Origin: Cornus controversa
Taxonomy: Eukaryota > Streptophyta > Magnoliopsida > Cornales > Cornaceae
Reading direction: 5' to 3'
NCBI GenBank assembly: GCA_026545225.1
Contig: CM048852.1
Location: forward strand, 58,287,146-58,351,145
DNA length: 64,000 nucleotides
Shown here: positions 34,561 to 44,822 of the stretch, one piece after another
Position numbering within the stretch: position 1 is the stretch's first letter
How the letters are laid out: every line of letters begins with the position of its first letter
Notes under the pieces: generated by a model
Databases searched by the model: none
Told to the model about the DNA's origin: nothing
Seen by the model: only the letters and a program-made list of their open reading frames with translations
Translations under genes and position numbers: made by a program

Positions 34561-35847
34561 CGAAGTCATGGAACACAATTTTAACTATCAGCCTCATTTT
34601 AAAGTTGTCACTAGTTACTGCCAATTACATAATTTTCATAAGTTAATTTGGACTTTAAAGTATTTGAGAGCTTCAAGAAAAGTATCCTCAAATAACATTT
34701 AACCAATGATAAATATCTCTTTCCAATGACTTTCTCATCCTACCATTGGGCACTTCAAAATGCTTTTGAAGCTAAAATGATGTAAGCATTGATAATTAGT
34801 AACTATGAAATATATCACAAAATGATATGTTTATGCAAGACAACTAAAATTCTAACATCTTTTGGTTTGTTGTTGTATTTTCTTTTACTCATTTTCTCAA
34901 TTATGTTTTTGATTCATTTTGTAATTGACACTTTTGGGTCAATCAAGCACTAAGATATCAAGTATCACATTACTGTCAATTTTTTATTATCAAAATCATG
35001 AGAACTATAAGGCTCTTTAAAGTCCTTAAGAGAATTATTAACCATTGCACATTCTTTTAAAGCTTTGTTTGATGCATCATATGCAATGGTAAAACTCTCA
35101 ATGCATATTGAATCAACCTAACTCGGTGGCTAATTAAAATAACTCATTAAAACGTTGGTTTTTTAAATGAACGTCTTTTTGTATGTGTCTTATGGTTTTA
35201 GCATTTTTTTTGCATCTTTAGTTCATCTCTTTAAGATGCATTGAGATGGGATGTAAAAAAATCAAAAGATTGGAGTACCATCAACACATATCTATAAAGA
35301 TACCCAATGCATTCAAATAGACAACATAAACAAAAAAAACTCTTCCCTACTTGCATCATATATTACCATGAAAATCTTTATTATTTTTAAATTATTTAAT
35401 TTTTATACTCTTAACTATACCACCTTTCAATTCTTTTTAAGGATAGCATCCAAATGTTCCCAAAAGTTACTTTAAGTCAAAAGTTGTTTATAGATTTAGT
35501 CTTGCATTGATTTGATTTTTCCATCATTCAATGTCTTCCATCTACCCTATCTTTTATGCTGACACGTTGAGAAAGTAATTATTACATTTCAATGATAGAT
35601 GCTCTTGATTGTTCGAGAAAAAAGAGTATCTTTTCTTACTAGACGTCTACCCTTCTCCCCAAGGCGTCGACAAATGCCTCTCTTATCTCTTAAAGAAGGC
35701 ACGGTCTCCTCCCCATTGTCCAAGACTAGACACTCTCATTATGAGTTTAGACGTCTATCTCTTTGCCCCTTTCCACTTAAATGTTTGAATCTTTAGAATT
35801 GTTATTTTTTATTCCGCAAGGGTAAAACTTTTGAATTTGGATATAAA
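34561..35847. other. No recognisable feature
   Basis: AT-rich intergenic sequence. A 65-codon frame at 35599-35796 has no recognisable homology. Confidence 0.45.
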
Positions 35848-36524
35848 TATCACGACCCAACCTACACCAAATAGATATTATTCATTTTGCACAGCTTCCT
35901 CTCGGTGCTCATAGTTTTCAAAACGTGTCTACACAGTTAGGTTGTGTCCACACATATAAGTCTCATGAACTTCTCCCCCCCAGGTGATGTGGCCCTGTGG
36001 GATGTCACAATCACCCCCTCTTAGGGGCCCAGGGTCTTCGTTGGCTTCACCTGCACAGGCTTGTTCACACTCCCCCTATTTTTGGATGGGGATTGACTAT
36101 AATACCATTAATTGTGACGTTCCACATCATTCCAGTGGGGGGGGGGGGGGGAGAAGTTCATGAGATTTATATATGTAGACATCTTCTAATCGTGTAGACG
36201 TGTTTTGAAAATTATGAGCACCGAGAGAAGAGTATACAAAATGAACAATATCTACACAGTGTAGGTCGGGTCATGACAAATGGTATCAGAGCCTATCCCT
36301 AACCGAAAATGGGGGGTTCCCCAAGACCATGCAAGTCAAGCCAATGAGGACGCTGGGTCCCAAAAGAGGGTAATTGTGACATCTTACATCACTCGAGGAG
36401 AAGTTCGTAAGACTTATATGTGTGGACAGCTCCTGACTGTGTAGACACGTTTTAAAAATCGTGAGCATTAAAAGAAAAATGTGAAAAAGGACAATATCTA
36501 CACGATATAGGGCAGGCCGTGACA
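35848..36524. mobile_element. Rearranged TRIM (miniature LTR retrotransposon) with three LTRs, one inverted
   Basis: Direct half: LTR 36113-36278 (TGTGACGTTCC...TCATGACA), a 96-bp interior with primer-binding site and purine tract, and LTR 36375-36524 (TGTGACATCTT...CGTGACA). Inverted half, immediately left: an inverted interior (36010-36112, with the inverted binding site ATAATACCATT) joined to an inverted LTR (35848-36009). The LTRs share GAAGTTC, GTGTAGAC-CGTTTT and GAGCAC-type blocks. There is no coding capacity, which is the definition of a TRIM. The 5-bp flanks do not match. A run of 14 G lies at 36138-36151. Confidence 0.8.
36281..36293 (+). promoter_or_regulatory. Retrotransposon primer-binding site, initiator tRNA-Met type
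   Basis: TGGTATCAGAGCC, two bases after the CA end of the LTR. It is complementary to the 3' end of plant initiator methionine tRNA, the standard minus-strand primer of many plant LTR elements. Confidence 0.88.
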
Positions 36525-37083
36525 CTAAATGTCCATCTTAAATGTCAAGTAATAAAGTAGAGAGAAAATTTGTAGATAAGAAGAAAAACTTCTGAGCTTA
36601 AGTTATGATCCTCTTTATCTAGATATGACCGTGATCCATAATAGACTTTGGACGAGTCTCCACTGATGGATGATCTTCTCCTCTTACCAAAACATGATTT
36701 GTCATATCTTTTCAATAGATAGATCATCTCTTGCTAAAACATTATCCCAACTATCACGATCTTTCACCCCCTCCATGACTAAGCCTTCCTTTTACTCACC
36801 ATAGTGATTGAGCAAGTTGCTATCATCAAAGCTGAAGATATTTAGACTAACATCCTAGTTAAACTTTTTTAGCTTAAACTATACCTGGTTTGTCCATAGC
36901 CTTATAATCCCTAACATATCCTAACATTCTCCACTATACATCCATCATACCTTGAGTTGAGCTTTTTTTTCAATTGTTTTTTATATAACTCTATGAACTA
37001 AGTGGTGAGCCTTTTGTGTTTTGTGTAGTCTGTTTAACTTGAGATAGAAACACACATATCTATGTTGTTACTTTTATTAGTGT
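36525..37083. other. No recognisable feature
   Basis: AT-rich sequence with no gene or repeat that I can support. Confidence 0.45.
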
Positions 37084-37271
37084 AAAGGCTTGCTTGCAGC
37101 ATAATGTGCTAAGAAAAAATGAAATCTCTGTGTGTAACTCAGATGGAACAAAAGTCTATTTGTTATGAACATTGAACAAAGGCTTGCTTGCAGCATAATG
37201 TGCTAAGAAAAAATGAAATCTCTGTGTGTAACTCAGATGGAACAAAAGTCTATTTGTTATGAACATTGAAC
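37084..37271. repeat. Two-copy 94-bp tandem duplication, apparently perfect
   Basis: Unit 37084-37177, starting AAAGGCTTGCTTGCAGC, is repeated immediately at 37178-37271 with no difference that I can see. The identity implies a recent event. Confidence 0.92.
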
Positions 37272-38489
37272 AAAAGTCTCTTGGATGCGATCCTTAAGTA
37301 GAAGTTTATTTAATGTGATTATATAGGCGTGGATTTTAAGCAAAAGTCTCTTTGCAGCTTGCACTGGGCATTTGTATGGATTTGTCTCTCTCATAAAAAA
37401 AAGTAATAGTGGAACCCTTGAGGAAGTAGTTGGCTTCTTAAGGCATGGATGTAGGTGGTCGTTAGTGGTAGTAAATGATGTAAAACCCCAGTGTCATAGT
37501 GTGCTTGGTTTGCATCTCTCTCACCTTAACCCCTATGCCTTAGTGTTATTTGTTTCATCATTTTTCATAGCTTAACTTGTCATATTTAATTGATGTTTCA
37601 TTTTATTACATCTATTCAACATGAATATATTTATTCTATGCTCATTTATTTATCTTCAAACTCCTGTATGTCTATGTTAGATTTAAGACGTTCAAATGAA
37701 AATACAATTTGATGAGCAATGCTCCTATTTGTTTTACCAATCCAACCGACCTTCCACTATCATTTCAATTAGATAAGCAAAGTCTCTAATTGATCAACCA
37801 AATCACTCAACTATTGTATGGATATGTTTGGCTCAAAATAGTCATGACATTATAATTGCCTAAGCCTTACCATTCCAACCAAAGCTAAGAAGATTTGCTA
37901 ATTATACTTACACCTTGAGAAGTCTTGACAAGGGTCAATGAGTCTCAATGTACAATCATCTATGTCATGAGTTTGTGATCAAGTTACAGAGCTTGCTCGC
38001 GTAATATCTTAGCAATCTATCATCAAGTTTGTCTAAAGACCCTATTCACTCCCTCTAGGATTCTTATTTGGGCCACAAACACATTCTAAGATTTTTTTTT
38101 TGTCTTTATTATTGGTTACATGATTAGTACTGGTGAATTGAGCATATACATAGGCTTCTTTTGGATAGAATGTAAAGCGTAAGGTGAAGATAAACCAATT
38201 GAGGTTATTCTCATGAAATATATTTTTGAATCTATTTTTTTATAAATAAATAGTATATAACTTAGAAGACTGCATATCATGTACGTCATATCACTTTTTC
38301 TGCATAAAATATTTTCACATCACCTTTACTACTTTACTTTAACATTGATAAATTTACTTGAAGAATAATTTTATATCCCTCCAAGAGTCAATTGCACCAA
38401 CTACTCACAAGGGCAATCAACTCGCAATGAAAATAATTATTCTTACTTAAATGTTTTTCATGGTTGAAAAATGATTAAATTATTAATTA
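37272..38489. other. No recognisable gene
   Basis: Short open frames only. Nothing with recognisable homology or clear repeat structure. Confidence 0.45.
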
Positions 38490-38856
38490 TTTAAACATAA
38501 TCTAGTAAATGAATTTAACCTCTCCGTGTTTATATTTTTTAGAATTGATTCAAGATTCTGTACCATATTCTTCAATTGTTATAAAAGGGCTTAGATAATA
38601 AACCTATAATTTTTATTATTTACAATTTGATTGAAAAGTAAACATAGTTCATATATCTCTTCATATATTTTTCATAATATAAAAAGCATTTTTGTTTAAT
38701 CATAATCCAGTAATTGAATTTAACCTATCTATGTGTAAAGGTACAAAAAGAACTGATGAAATCGAACGGAACCAACAGTTCGGTTCAATTTTAATTCCAA
38801 AATTATAAAACTGTTAAATAACAATTCAGTTACCAAACTAAACTGTTCACTGAGTG

Positions 38857-38887
<31 letters not shown>

Positions 38888-39028
38888 TATAAATATTTTA
38901 ATGTTATATTATTTAAGTCAAAGTGTACAAACCCTCTTATAGTTTCAAAAAGCTGCACAATACCCATCTCTCCTTTTTTTTGGGTGCAATAAACCCCCCT
39001 CAATTTATAACTGTGGCAACATGCCCCC

Positions 39029-42000
39029 TATCACGCCCTAAAATCTAACCACCGAAAATTCCCATATTCGAGCCTGAATCTCGAGTGTGATCCGTTTATT
39101 AGTCTCCAACAAACAAACCATAATTTCATCAACACGAATGCATAATCACACATATATCTATGGGTGTATATGTATATAAATCACAAATCATGTTAATGGT
39201 GATGTTTTAAAATTTTATAACTCGTAAGTGTATGAATCTATTGAAATATAGATCGGCAATAACGAGGTTGAATCCAAATGAATGTCTTGAGAAGAAAAAC
39301 TAATACAAATTCAAATTAATTTAATTGAACAAAGTTGGTTGATTTGAGAAATTAAACTAACGTGCAAATAAATAACACAATTGAAATCAAATAAAGAAAA
39401 TTACTAAGGTGTCGGATTCCACCACCATTAAATTCATAAAGCTTATAATATTCATTTATTAATTTTTAAATTTAGAGTAGCAATTAAGAAATCAATCTAT
39501 TGTTTACTCAAGATTTAACAATAAAAACTATGAAAAATATATTAAAAATGTATATTTTTCTTCGCTTTACTAGCGTAAAATTCTAAGCATTTTATGAATC
39601 CAATTTAATGAAAAACATAATATCAAAGATTATCACTTTTAAGAAATACAAACCCAAGCTTAGATTAATTATAATACTTTATAACACATGATATAAATGG
39701 TGAAAGAGCTATAAAATAATTAAACACGAGAAGTGAACATCATAAGCATTTAAATCATACACATGTGAATCAATTAATGAACAAAATAACTCCACTTCAT
39801 TAATGGAAGTTTCCTCCTCAACTAAGGTTGAGGAGTTAGTTACACATGGTAGAAGAAGATAATAAAAATATAAAAGACATAATGAATAATACAAATAAAA
39901 TGCGGATTGTCTTTATCTTCGCTGCCTTGGCCTCCACTCGGTTTCTCCTTCTCTTATCTTCTGCTTATCTTTTTCTCTTATATAGATGTGCTTTAGGGTG
40001 TTCTCTAAGTAAAAGAAAATAGAAAAGTGTTGAGAAGAAAATCTACTAGAATATTTTCCCTAACTTGCAATTTAATATTGACCTTGAATAAATATGATTC
40101 ACGAAATTTTTATGAAATAGGAATATATTGGGCTTCAAGTTAACTTTTCACAATTGCTGAGTTTGCTCAATTTCGATATTCGAGTTGAGAGATATGGTCA
40201 AATTACCATAACTAATATAATTTTTGCATAGAATATTGTTACTACTTTGACACGCGATTTTCACCCCTTAAAATTTTGAATTATGACTGCTTCGTGAAAT
40301 ACAAATTTGTTTCCCTATGAATAAACTTTCTAAAAACTATAGGTGCATTAATCCAATACTCGAGCTGAAAGTTATGGCCCAAAAGGTTGTGCATAGAAGT
40401 CGTGGGCTTTATATCTGTTGAATTTGGGTATTTCCCACAAATATCACATAAACCTAAAAAGACACAAAATCACATTTATTAAATAAAATAAATTACTAAC
40501 AAATATAATTTTGAAAGTTTATTATGTAAGAATTATGCACTTATCAAACGGCTTCATCAATTGGGTTACATGCACTTTGGTCTTATTTTCTGTCAAGAAA
40601 AGGTTTTATTCATTTCAGCTTAGTTTTGGTCAACTGAATAATCCATCAGCTTGCTAAAGGCACTGTTTCAATTGGCTAAAGACCACTTTTGGTCGGTTAA
40701 AACAATGATCCTGATACTTCAGATTTTCGCAACCACACTGGAATCCATTTCTAAGTCAGTCGGTCGGTCGATAGGGTCAACCAAGCGACCGAAAGTGCCA
40801 GAACCTGATATTTTGCTATTCCAACCTCCTTTATACCCACATGAACATCCCAGCTCAATTGTAAACCAAAAATCATTATTTTTCATATTATAAAATAATT
40901 CATTTCCATATAAAATAACATAAACAAGTTGTTATATATTCATCCATAATCCATTATATGTCCAAAATATAAGTATACATGTCATTAGAGTAAAAAATGG
41001 AATAGATTAATGGGAACAACATCCAAAATTGGAATACATATTTTCCTAATACTAACGTTCATTGTTCCATCTCATTAATCTAACTTCTCCAAAGATGCCC
41101 CAAACATGGCATGCATAGATAAAAGTATACAAAAATTCAAAATAGTGTCTGGTGCTTCTAACATAGCACTTCTAAGCATCCTCAATAGATTGTGCCTTAT
41201 ATGTAAAAAATGTTTTGGGGGAGGGGGTGAGCTCCGATTTGCCTAGGAGATATGTTTAGACCAACCCTATGATAACTTAAGCAATTATGCATAAATGTAA
41301 CATTTTATATCTTTTTATCTTCATGACATGCTTTAAATGGTCACGATAACAATGTCATTTTCATGCCACATATGCAATTCATCATAACCCAACAATTATT
41401 CATATACATATCGAACACATTCACAAATTCAATATAATGAACACAACCACGATTCAATTACCTCTATTGAGTTCATTTACACATAAAGAATTCAATAATC
41501 ACATAATGTTCAAAATCAACCAATTGGGGAGTCGTCGACTACGAAAATCACAGTAAGTGCCTTGAAGGCCAAATACTCTTCTTACGCTTTACGGATTGCT
41601 AACTAGACAGTATCGACATTCGCTTGGCCAAGTTTTGGTTTTTACCATAGGGCTCTGAGACCTTCTTGCTTCTTGCAACATTCTCCCAAAATCATCACAC
41701 AAAGCATATACAATATTCTCATCAAATATGCAAATACAATAAGGAATTCCACCAAAACTCTGTAAAAGTTTTGTGAGCTATCAATTAAACATTTTCAAAC
41801 TAAAATCATATACGTAACGATGCAATTTCATTCAACCTCATGATATTAAAAATCATGCAATTGCACTAAAAAATCTACCTTTCATACCTTCTATCAAACA
41901 CATGGGGTACAATATACACACAATGTTTACATAGACATAAATAGGTTTTAACCAAACTTAGCATGCTTTCAAGCTATACTTACATCTCACTCAACCATAT

Positions 42001-42860
42001 TGTAATTATTCCTACACACTTGTACAACCAACTTTACATATTTCACATATATAGTCTTCAAATTGAACATATAAAACACATATGTTTCAAGAACAAGTAG
42101 AAAACATAACATTCACGATTTAAACATAATTTAACATGTGAGAAGCTCAAAACTCAAGGATAAGACCTTTCTTATACAACAAAACATGTTAAAGCTCCAA
42201 CATCTCACCTAAGTGACCTATAGAATCAAAGATGAGAAGGAATAGACACCCCTACCTCAAAACTCAAGCCAAAAAACACAAGGCTTAGAATCACCCAAGC
42301 TTCAAACTTTACTAAACTTGACTTTAAACTGATCAAATTGAAGAGGAAGAAGAGTAGAACAACTTTTCCTCTTGGAGCAAGTCTTGAATCTAACTCTTAA
42401 ACTTCCAAAATGAAGAAAGAATACAAGAAATGAAAAATGGAAGGTGGGAGAAAAGGGTGGCCAACCATTAGGGAGAGAGAGGTTGTGTTTGTGTGTTGCG
42501 TGGTCCATATACACCTATACATATGTAAATATCAAAATTGTTGTAAGACTTTGCAACTAAACCCCTAATATTTTTAATTTTGCTCTTCTACCCTTTTTGA
42601 ACTCTCCCTTAATCGCTTACTAGTCTTTTCTCTTTTATCCAAACTTCACTTGCATCCCTCTAAGTTCACTTATACCCTCACATTACGTATAAAATATCGT
42701 AAACACTTTTCGGGATACTTGGACCTTTCCCGGTCCCACACCCAAACACGAAAACTACAAGGAACCCCAAAAATCCTTAAGCATGCAATTAAATAACTAA
42801 ACCATGCTTAAACTCAATTTAAAATGAAACCAAATTTAGAAAATTTTCCAAGGCTTTACA
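39029..42860. mobile_element. Large solo LTR nested in the left arm of the Mutator-like element
   Basis: Begins TATCACGCCCTAAAATC (a decayed TGTCACGCC-type start) and ends AAGGCTTTACA. It is flanked by a 5-bp direct repeat CCCCC (39024-39028, 42861-42865), and the host arm continues in register on both sides. Without its own nested insertion (39200-40546) it is about 2.5 kb. The start motif suggests a Ty3/Gypsy-type LTR, but no protein domain is present to confirm this. Confidence 0.72.
39200..40546. mobile_element. Solo LTR, family A copy 2
   Basis: A 1347-bp segment bounded TGATGTTTT...CACTTATCA and homologous throughout to 31062-32452 in the same orientation. Flanks are AATGG (39195-39199) and AACGG (40547-40551), a 5-bp duplication with one transition. 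It is inserted in the large solo LTR 39029-42860 and has no internal domain. Confidence 0.82.
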
Positions 42861-42975
42861 CCCCCTTTCATGTCAAAAACACCATTTTCCTTAAATAGTA
42901 TAAAATACCCTTATCCTTAAAATGTCAAAAATACCCCTCCCCTCTCTTTTTTTTCTCTTCTATATCTGTGCACTA

Positions 42976-43575
42976 CTAATCATCATCGTGAGACCCCATT
43001 GTCAAGGTGAATGCACGGACGGTACGTGTGTTTGGTGTTGATGAAAAGTTGGTGAATGTGGAGGACAACGGCAGAAGACGACCATGGTGGAAGTTTTCGG
43101 ACGTGGGTGTCCATGGTGGTGGAGATGGGTCTTCACCTAGGTTCAGTGGCAAACTATTATGGTTGTGTGAAGCTTGGTGGAGACGAGTTTCACTGTGGCA
43201 TAGTGGTGGACTGACGTTGGCTTTGTAAGGTGGAGATGGGGCTGGCGTAGAGCTTCAGCAATGGATAGTGTTGTGATGCTTCGGTTGTGGCATGGTGCTT
43301 GGTCGTGGATGGTGGTTATCCTCGGCGCAGGTGATGTTTTGATGATTGTGATGGGGAAAAGAATCCATGCGCAACGTAGATGGAGTTTAGCAGTGGCATG
43401 GTTCAGGTGGTAGTGGCGGTGGCTTTTAGTGGTGATAATGGTATAATAATGGGTTTGTCGGAGGGTAGTGCTTTGTTGATAGTGTTGGTGGCGATGACAC
43501 TGGCTTCGGAGTGACTGTGTATATATAATAACCCACAGATGGCAGTGGCTTCGGAATGACTGTATATAATGATGC
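42976..43575 (+). other. G-rich core of the Mutator-like element, possible captured gene fragment
   Basis: Composition changes sharply from AT-rich flanks to a G-rich plus strand with many GGTGG and GTGG words. A 73-codon frame at 43007-43228 is the longest and has no recognisable homology. Near the right side a roughly 50-bp unit with GTGGCTTCGGAGTGACTG repeats twice (43500-43570). Captured host DNA between Mutator-like arms (Pack-MULE) is one explanation; simple-sequence expansion is another. Confidence 0.45.
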
Positions 43576-44115
43576 TCTGGTCATGCACAGAAAGAGAGGA
43601 GAGGTATTTTTTGACATTTTAAAGGGAGGAGCATTTTCGACCTAACAGGGGCTAAAGGGGGCATGTTGCCACGATTTATAAATTGAGGGGGGAGGGAGGG
43701 TTATTGCACCCAAAAAAAAGGGAGAGGGGGTATTGTGCATCTTTTCGAAATTAAGGGGGGGGGGTTAGTTCACTTTGACTTATTATTTATTTTTTTTATA
43801 TTTTGTAGGGCTAAAATCGTGGAACCGAATTGAAACAATCTATTTTTCCATAGTTCGATTTGGTTTGGTTCTATAATTTTCACAGTTCGGTTTTGTTCCA
43901 ATTTTGTGGCTACAAATCGAATTGAACTAAACTGTGTGCACTCCTTATCTACGTGGATGTTATTTTTTAAAATTGATTCAATATTCTGTAGTGTATTATT
44001 CAACTGTTATTAAGGGCTTGAACAATAAACTTATAATTTTTATTATTTAGAATTTGATTGAAAAGTATACACACTTTTTATATCTTTTCCTATTATAAAA
44101 AACATTTTGTTTCAT

Positions 44116-44460
44116 TAAGTGTGATATAACTAAGAATCATTAATCTTTTTTATTTATCCATAGTTGAAGTAAACGCAGACATAACTAACAACATTGTCTC
44201 AAACAAGGCTTGAAGACCCCACCCTCTTTAAACGAAGATATTTCATTCCATCACGAATAATGCCTATTGGTACATACGACCATTAATCATCTACCATGAA
44301 ATAAGTTTTCTCTTAATTACTTATTGGAGATTAATATGGGTCGGGTTTTGCTAATCGAGTGATCGAACCGACCTTGGAGTCGATGCTCGGGTAGGGCTCC
44401 AAGTATCGTACACGCATATATATGTAGCGCTTTTCCTGGAGAAAAGATCAGATCTCACTC
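44116..44460. other. SF3B1 upstream region
   Basis: Intergenic sequence between the transposon stack and SF3B1. No element is identified with confidence. Confidence 0.35.
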
Positions 44461-44594
44461 CATATCACATGCAGAAGATGTCTAACAATCTCACCACAAA
44501 TACGACCGCGGGACTCTAATTGGCCGAGTCGAAGCATATTCCAACAGGCAAGTTACCTGAATATTTCGTTCCCTTTGCCCCCCTGCTCTCATAC

Positions 44595-44600
44595 TATAAA
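44595..44600 (+). promoter_or_regulatory. Candidate TATA box of SF3B1
   Basis: TATAAA about 225 bp upstream of the SF3B1 start codon, followed by an AT-rich untranslated leader ending in GAATTGAATTGAATTGAGC. Position is plausible for a plant promoter, but a 5' untranslated intron cannot be excluded. Confidence 0.3.
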
Positions 44601-44822
44601 TATTTCGTTGTTTGATTCATTTGTAATAATTTTGATATTAATTTTTGGATTTAGGTCTTCATTTTCACGATTTTCCGGTGGATATCGATTGATTATGTGT
44701 TTTCAAATTGATTGATTGATTGGAGAAGAAGTATTGGAAGTGAGAATTAGGTTTAGATTTGGGTTTTGAAATTCTGATTTGGGAGAAATCAGATTGAATT
44801 GAATTGAATTGAGCATATAAAT

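Larger units (their letters stand above)
38736..43946. mobile_element. Mutator-like non-autonomous element with long inverted arms, heavily nested
   Basis: The left arm (38736-39028, continuing at 42866-42975 after a nested LTR) and the right arm (about 43580-43946) are inverted copies. Shared blocks include GTTCGGTT, AGTCAAAGTG/CACTTTGACT, CCTTTTTTTTGGGTGCAATAA, TCAATTTATAA, GGCAACATGCCCCC and AAAATGTCAAAAATACC. It is flanked by a 9-bp direct repeat ATCTATGTG / ATCTACGTG (38727-38735, 43947-43955; 8 of 9 matching). Removing the nested LTR leaves about 1.37 kb. No transposase. The core (42976-43575) is a G-rich, gene-like sequence. Confidence 0.8.
38490..44115. repeat. 205-bp tandem duplication interrupted by a 5.2-kb transposon
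   Basis: Unit 1 (about 38490-38694) contains AATTTAACCTCTCCGTG, AGAATTGATTCAAG and TAATTTTTATTATTTA blocks. Unit 2 starts at 38695 with AATTTAACCTATCTATGTG, is cut by the element at 38736-43946, and resumes at 43947 with AAAATTGATTCAATATTCTG and TAATTTTTATTATTTAG, running to about 44115. The duplication predates the insertion. Confidence 0.8.

Noticed and set aside
35848-36524. A Cassandra-type TRIM carrying 5S rRNA promoter sequence
   Set aside because: The primer-binding site fits, but I could not see the 5S internal control region in the LTRs.
42700-42860. A second complete LTR retrotransposon with internal domains
   Set aside because: No gag or pol frames occur between 39029 and 42860; the segment behaves as one LTR.
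43007-43228. A small protein gene in the G-rich core
   Set aside because: No homology, low-complexity composition, and its location inside a transposon; kept only as a possible captured fragment.
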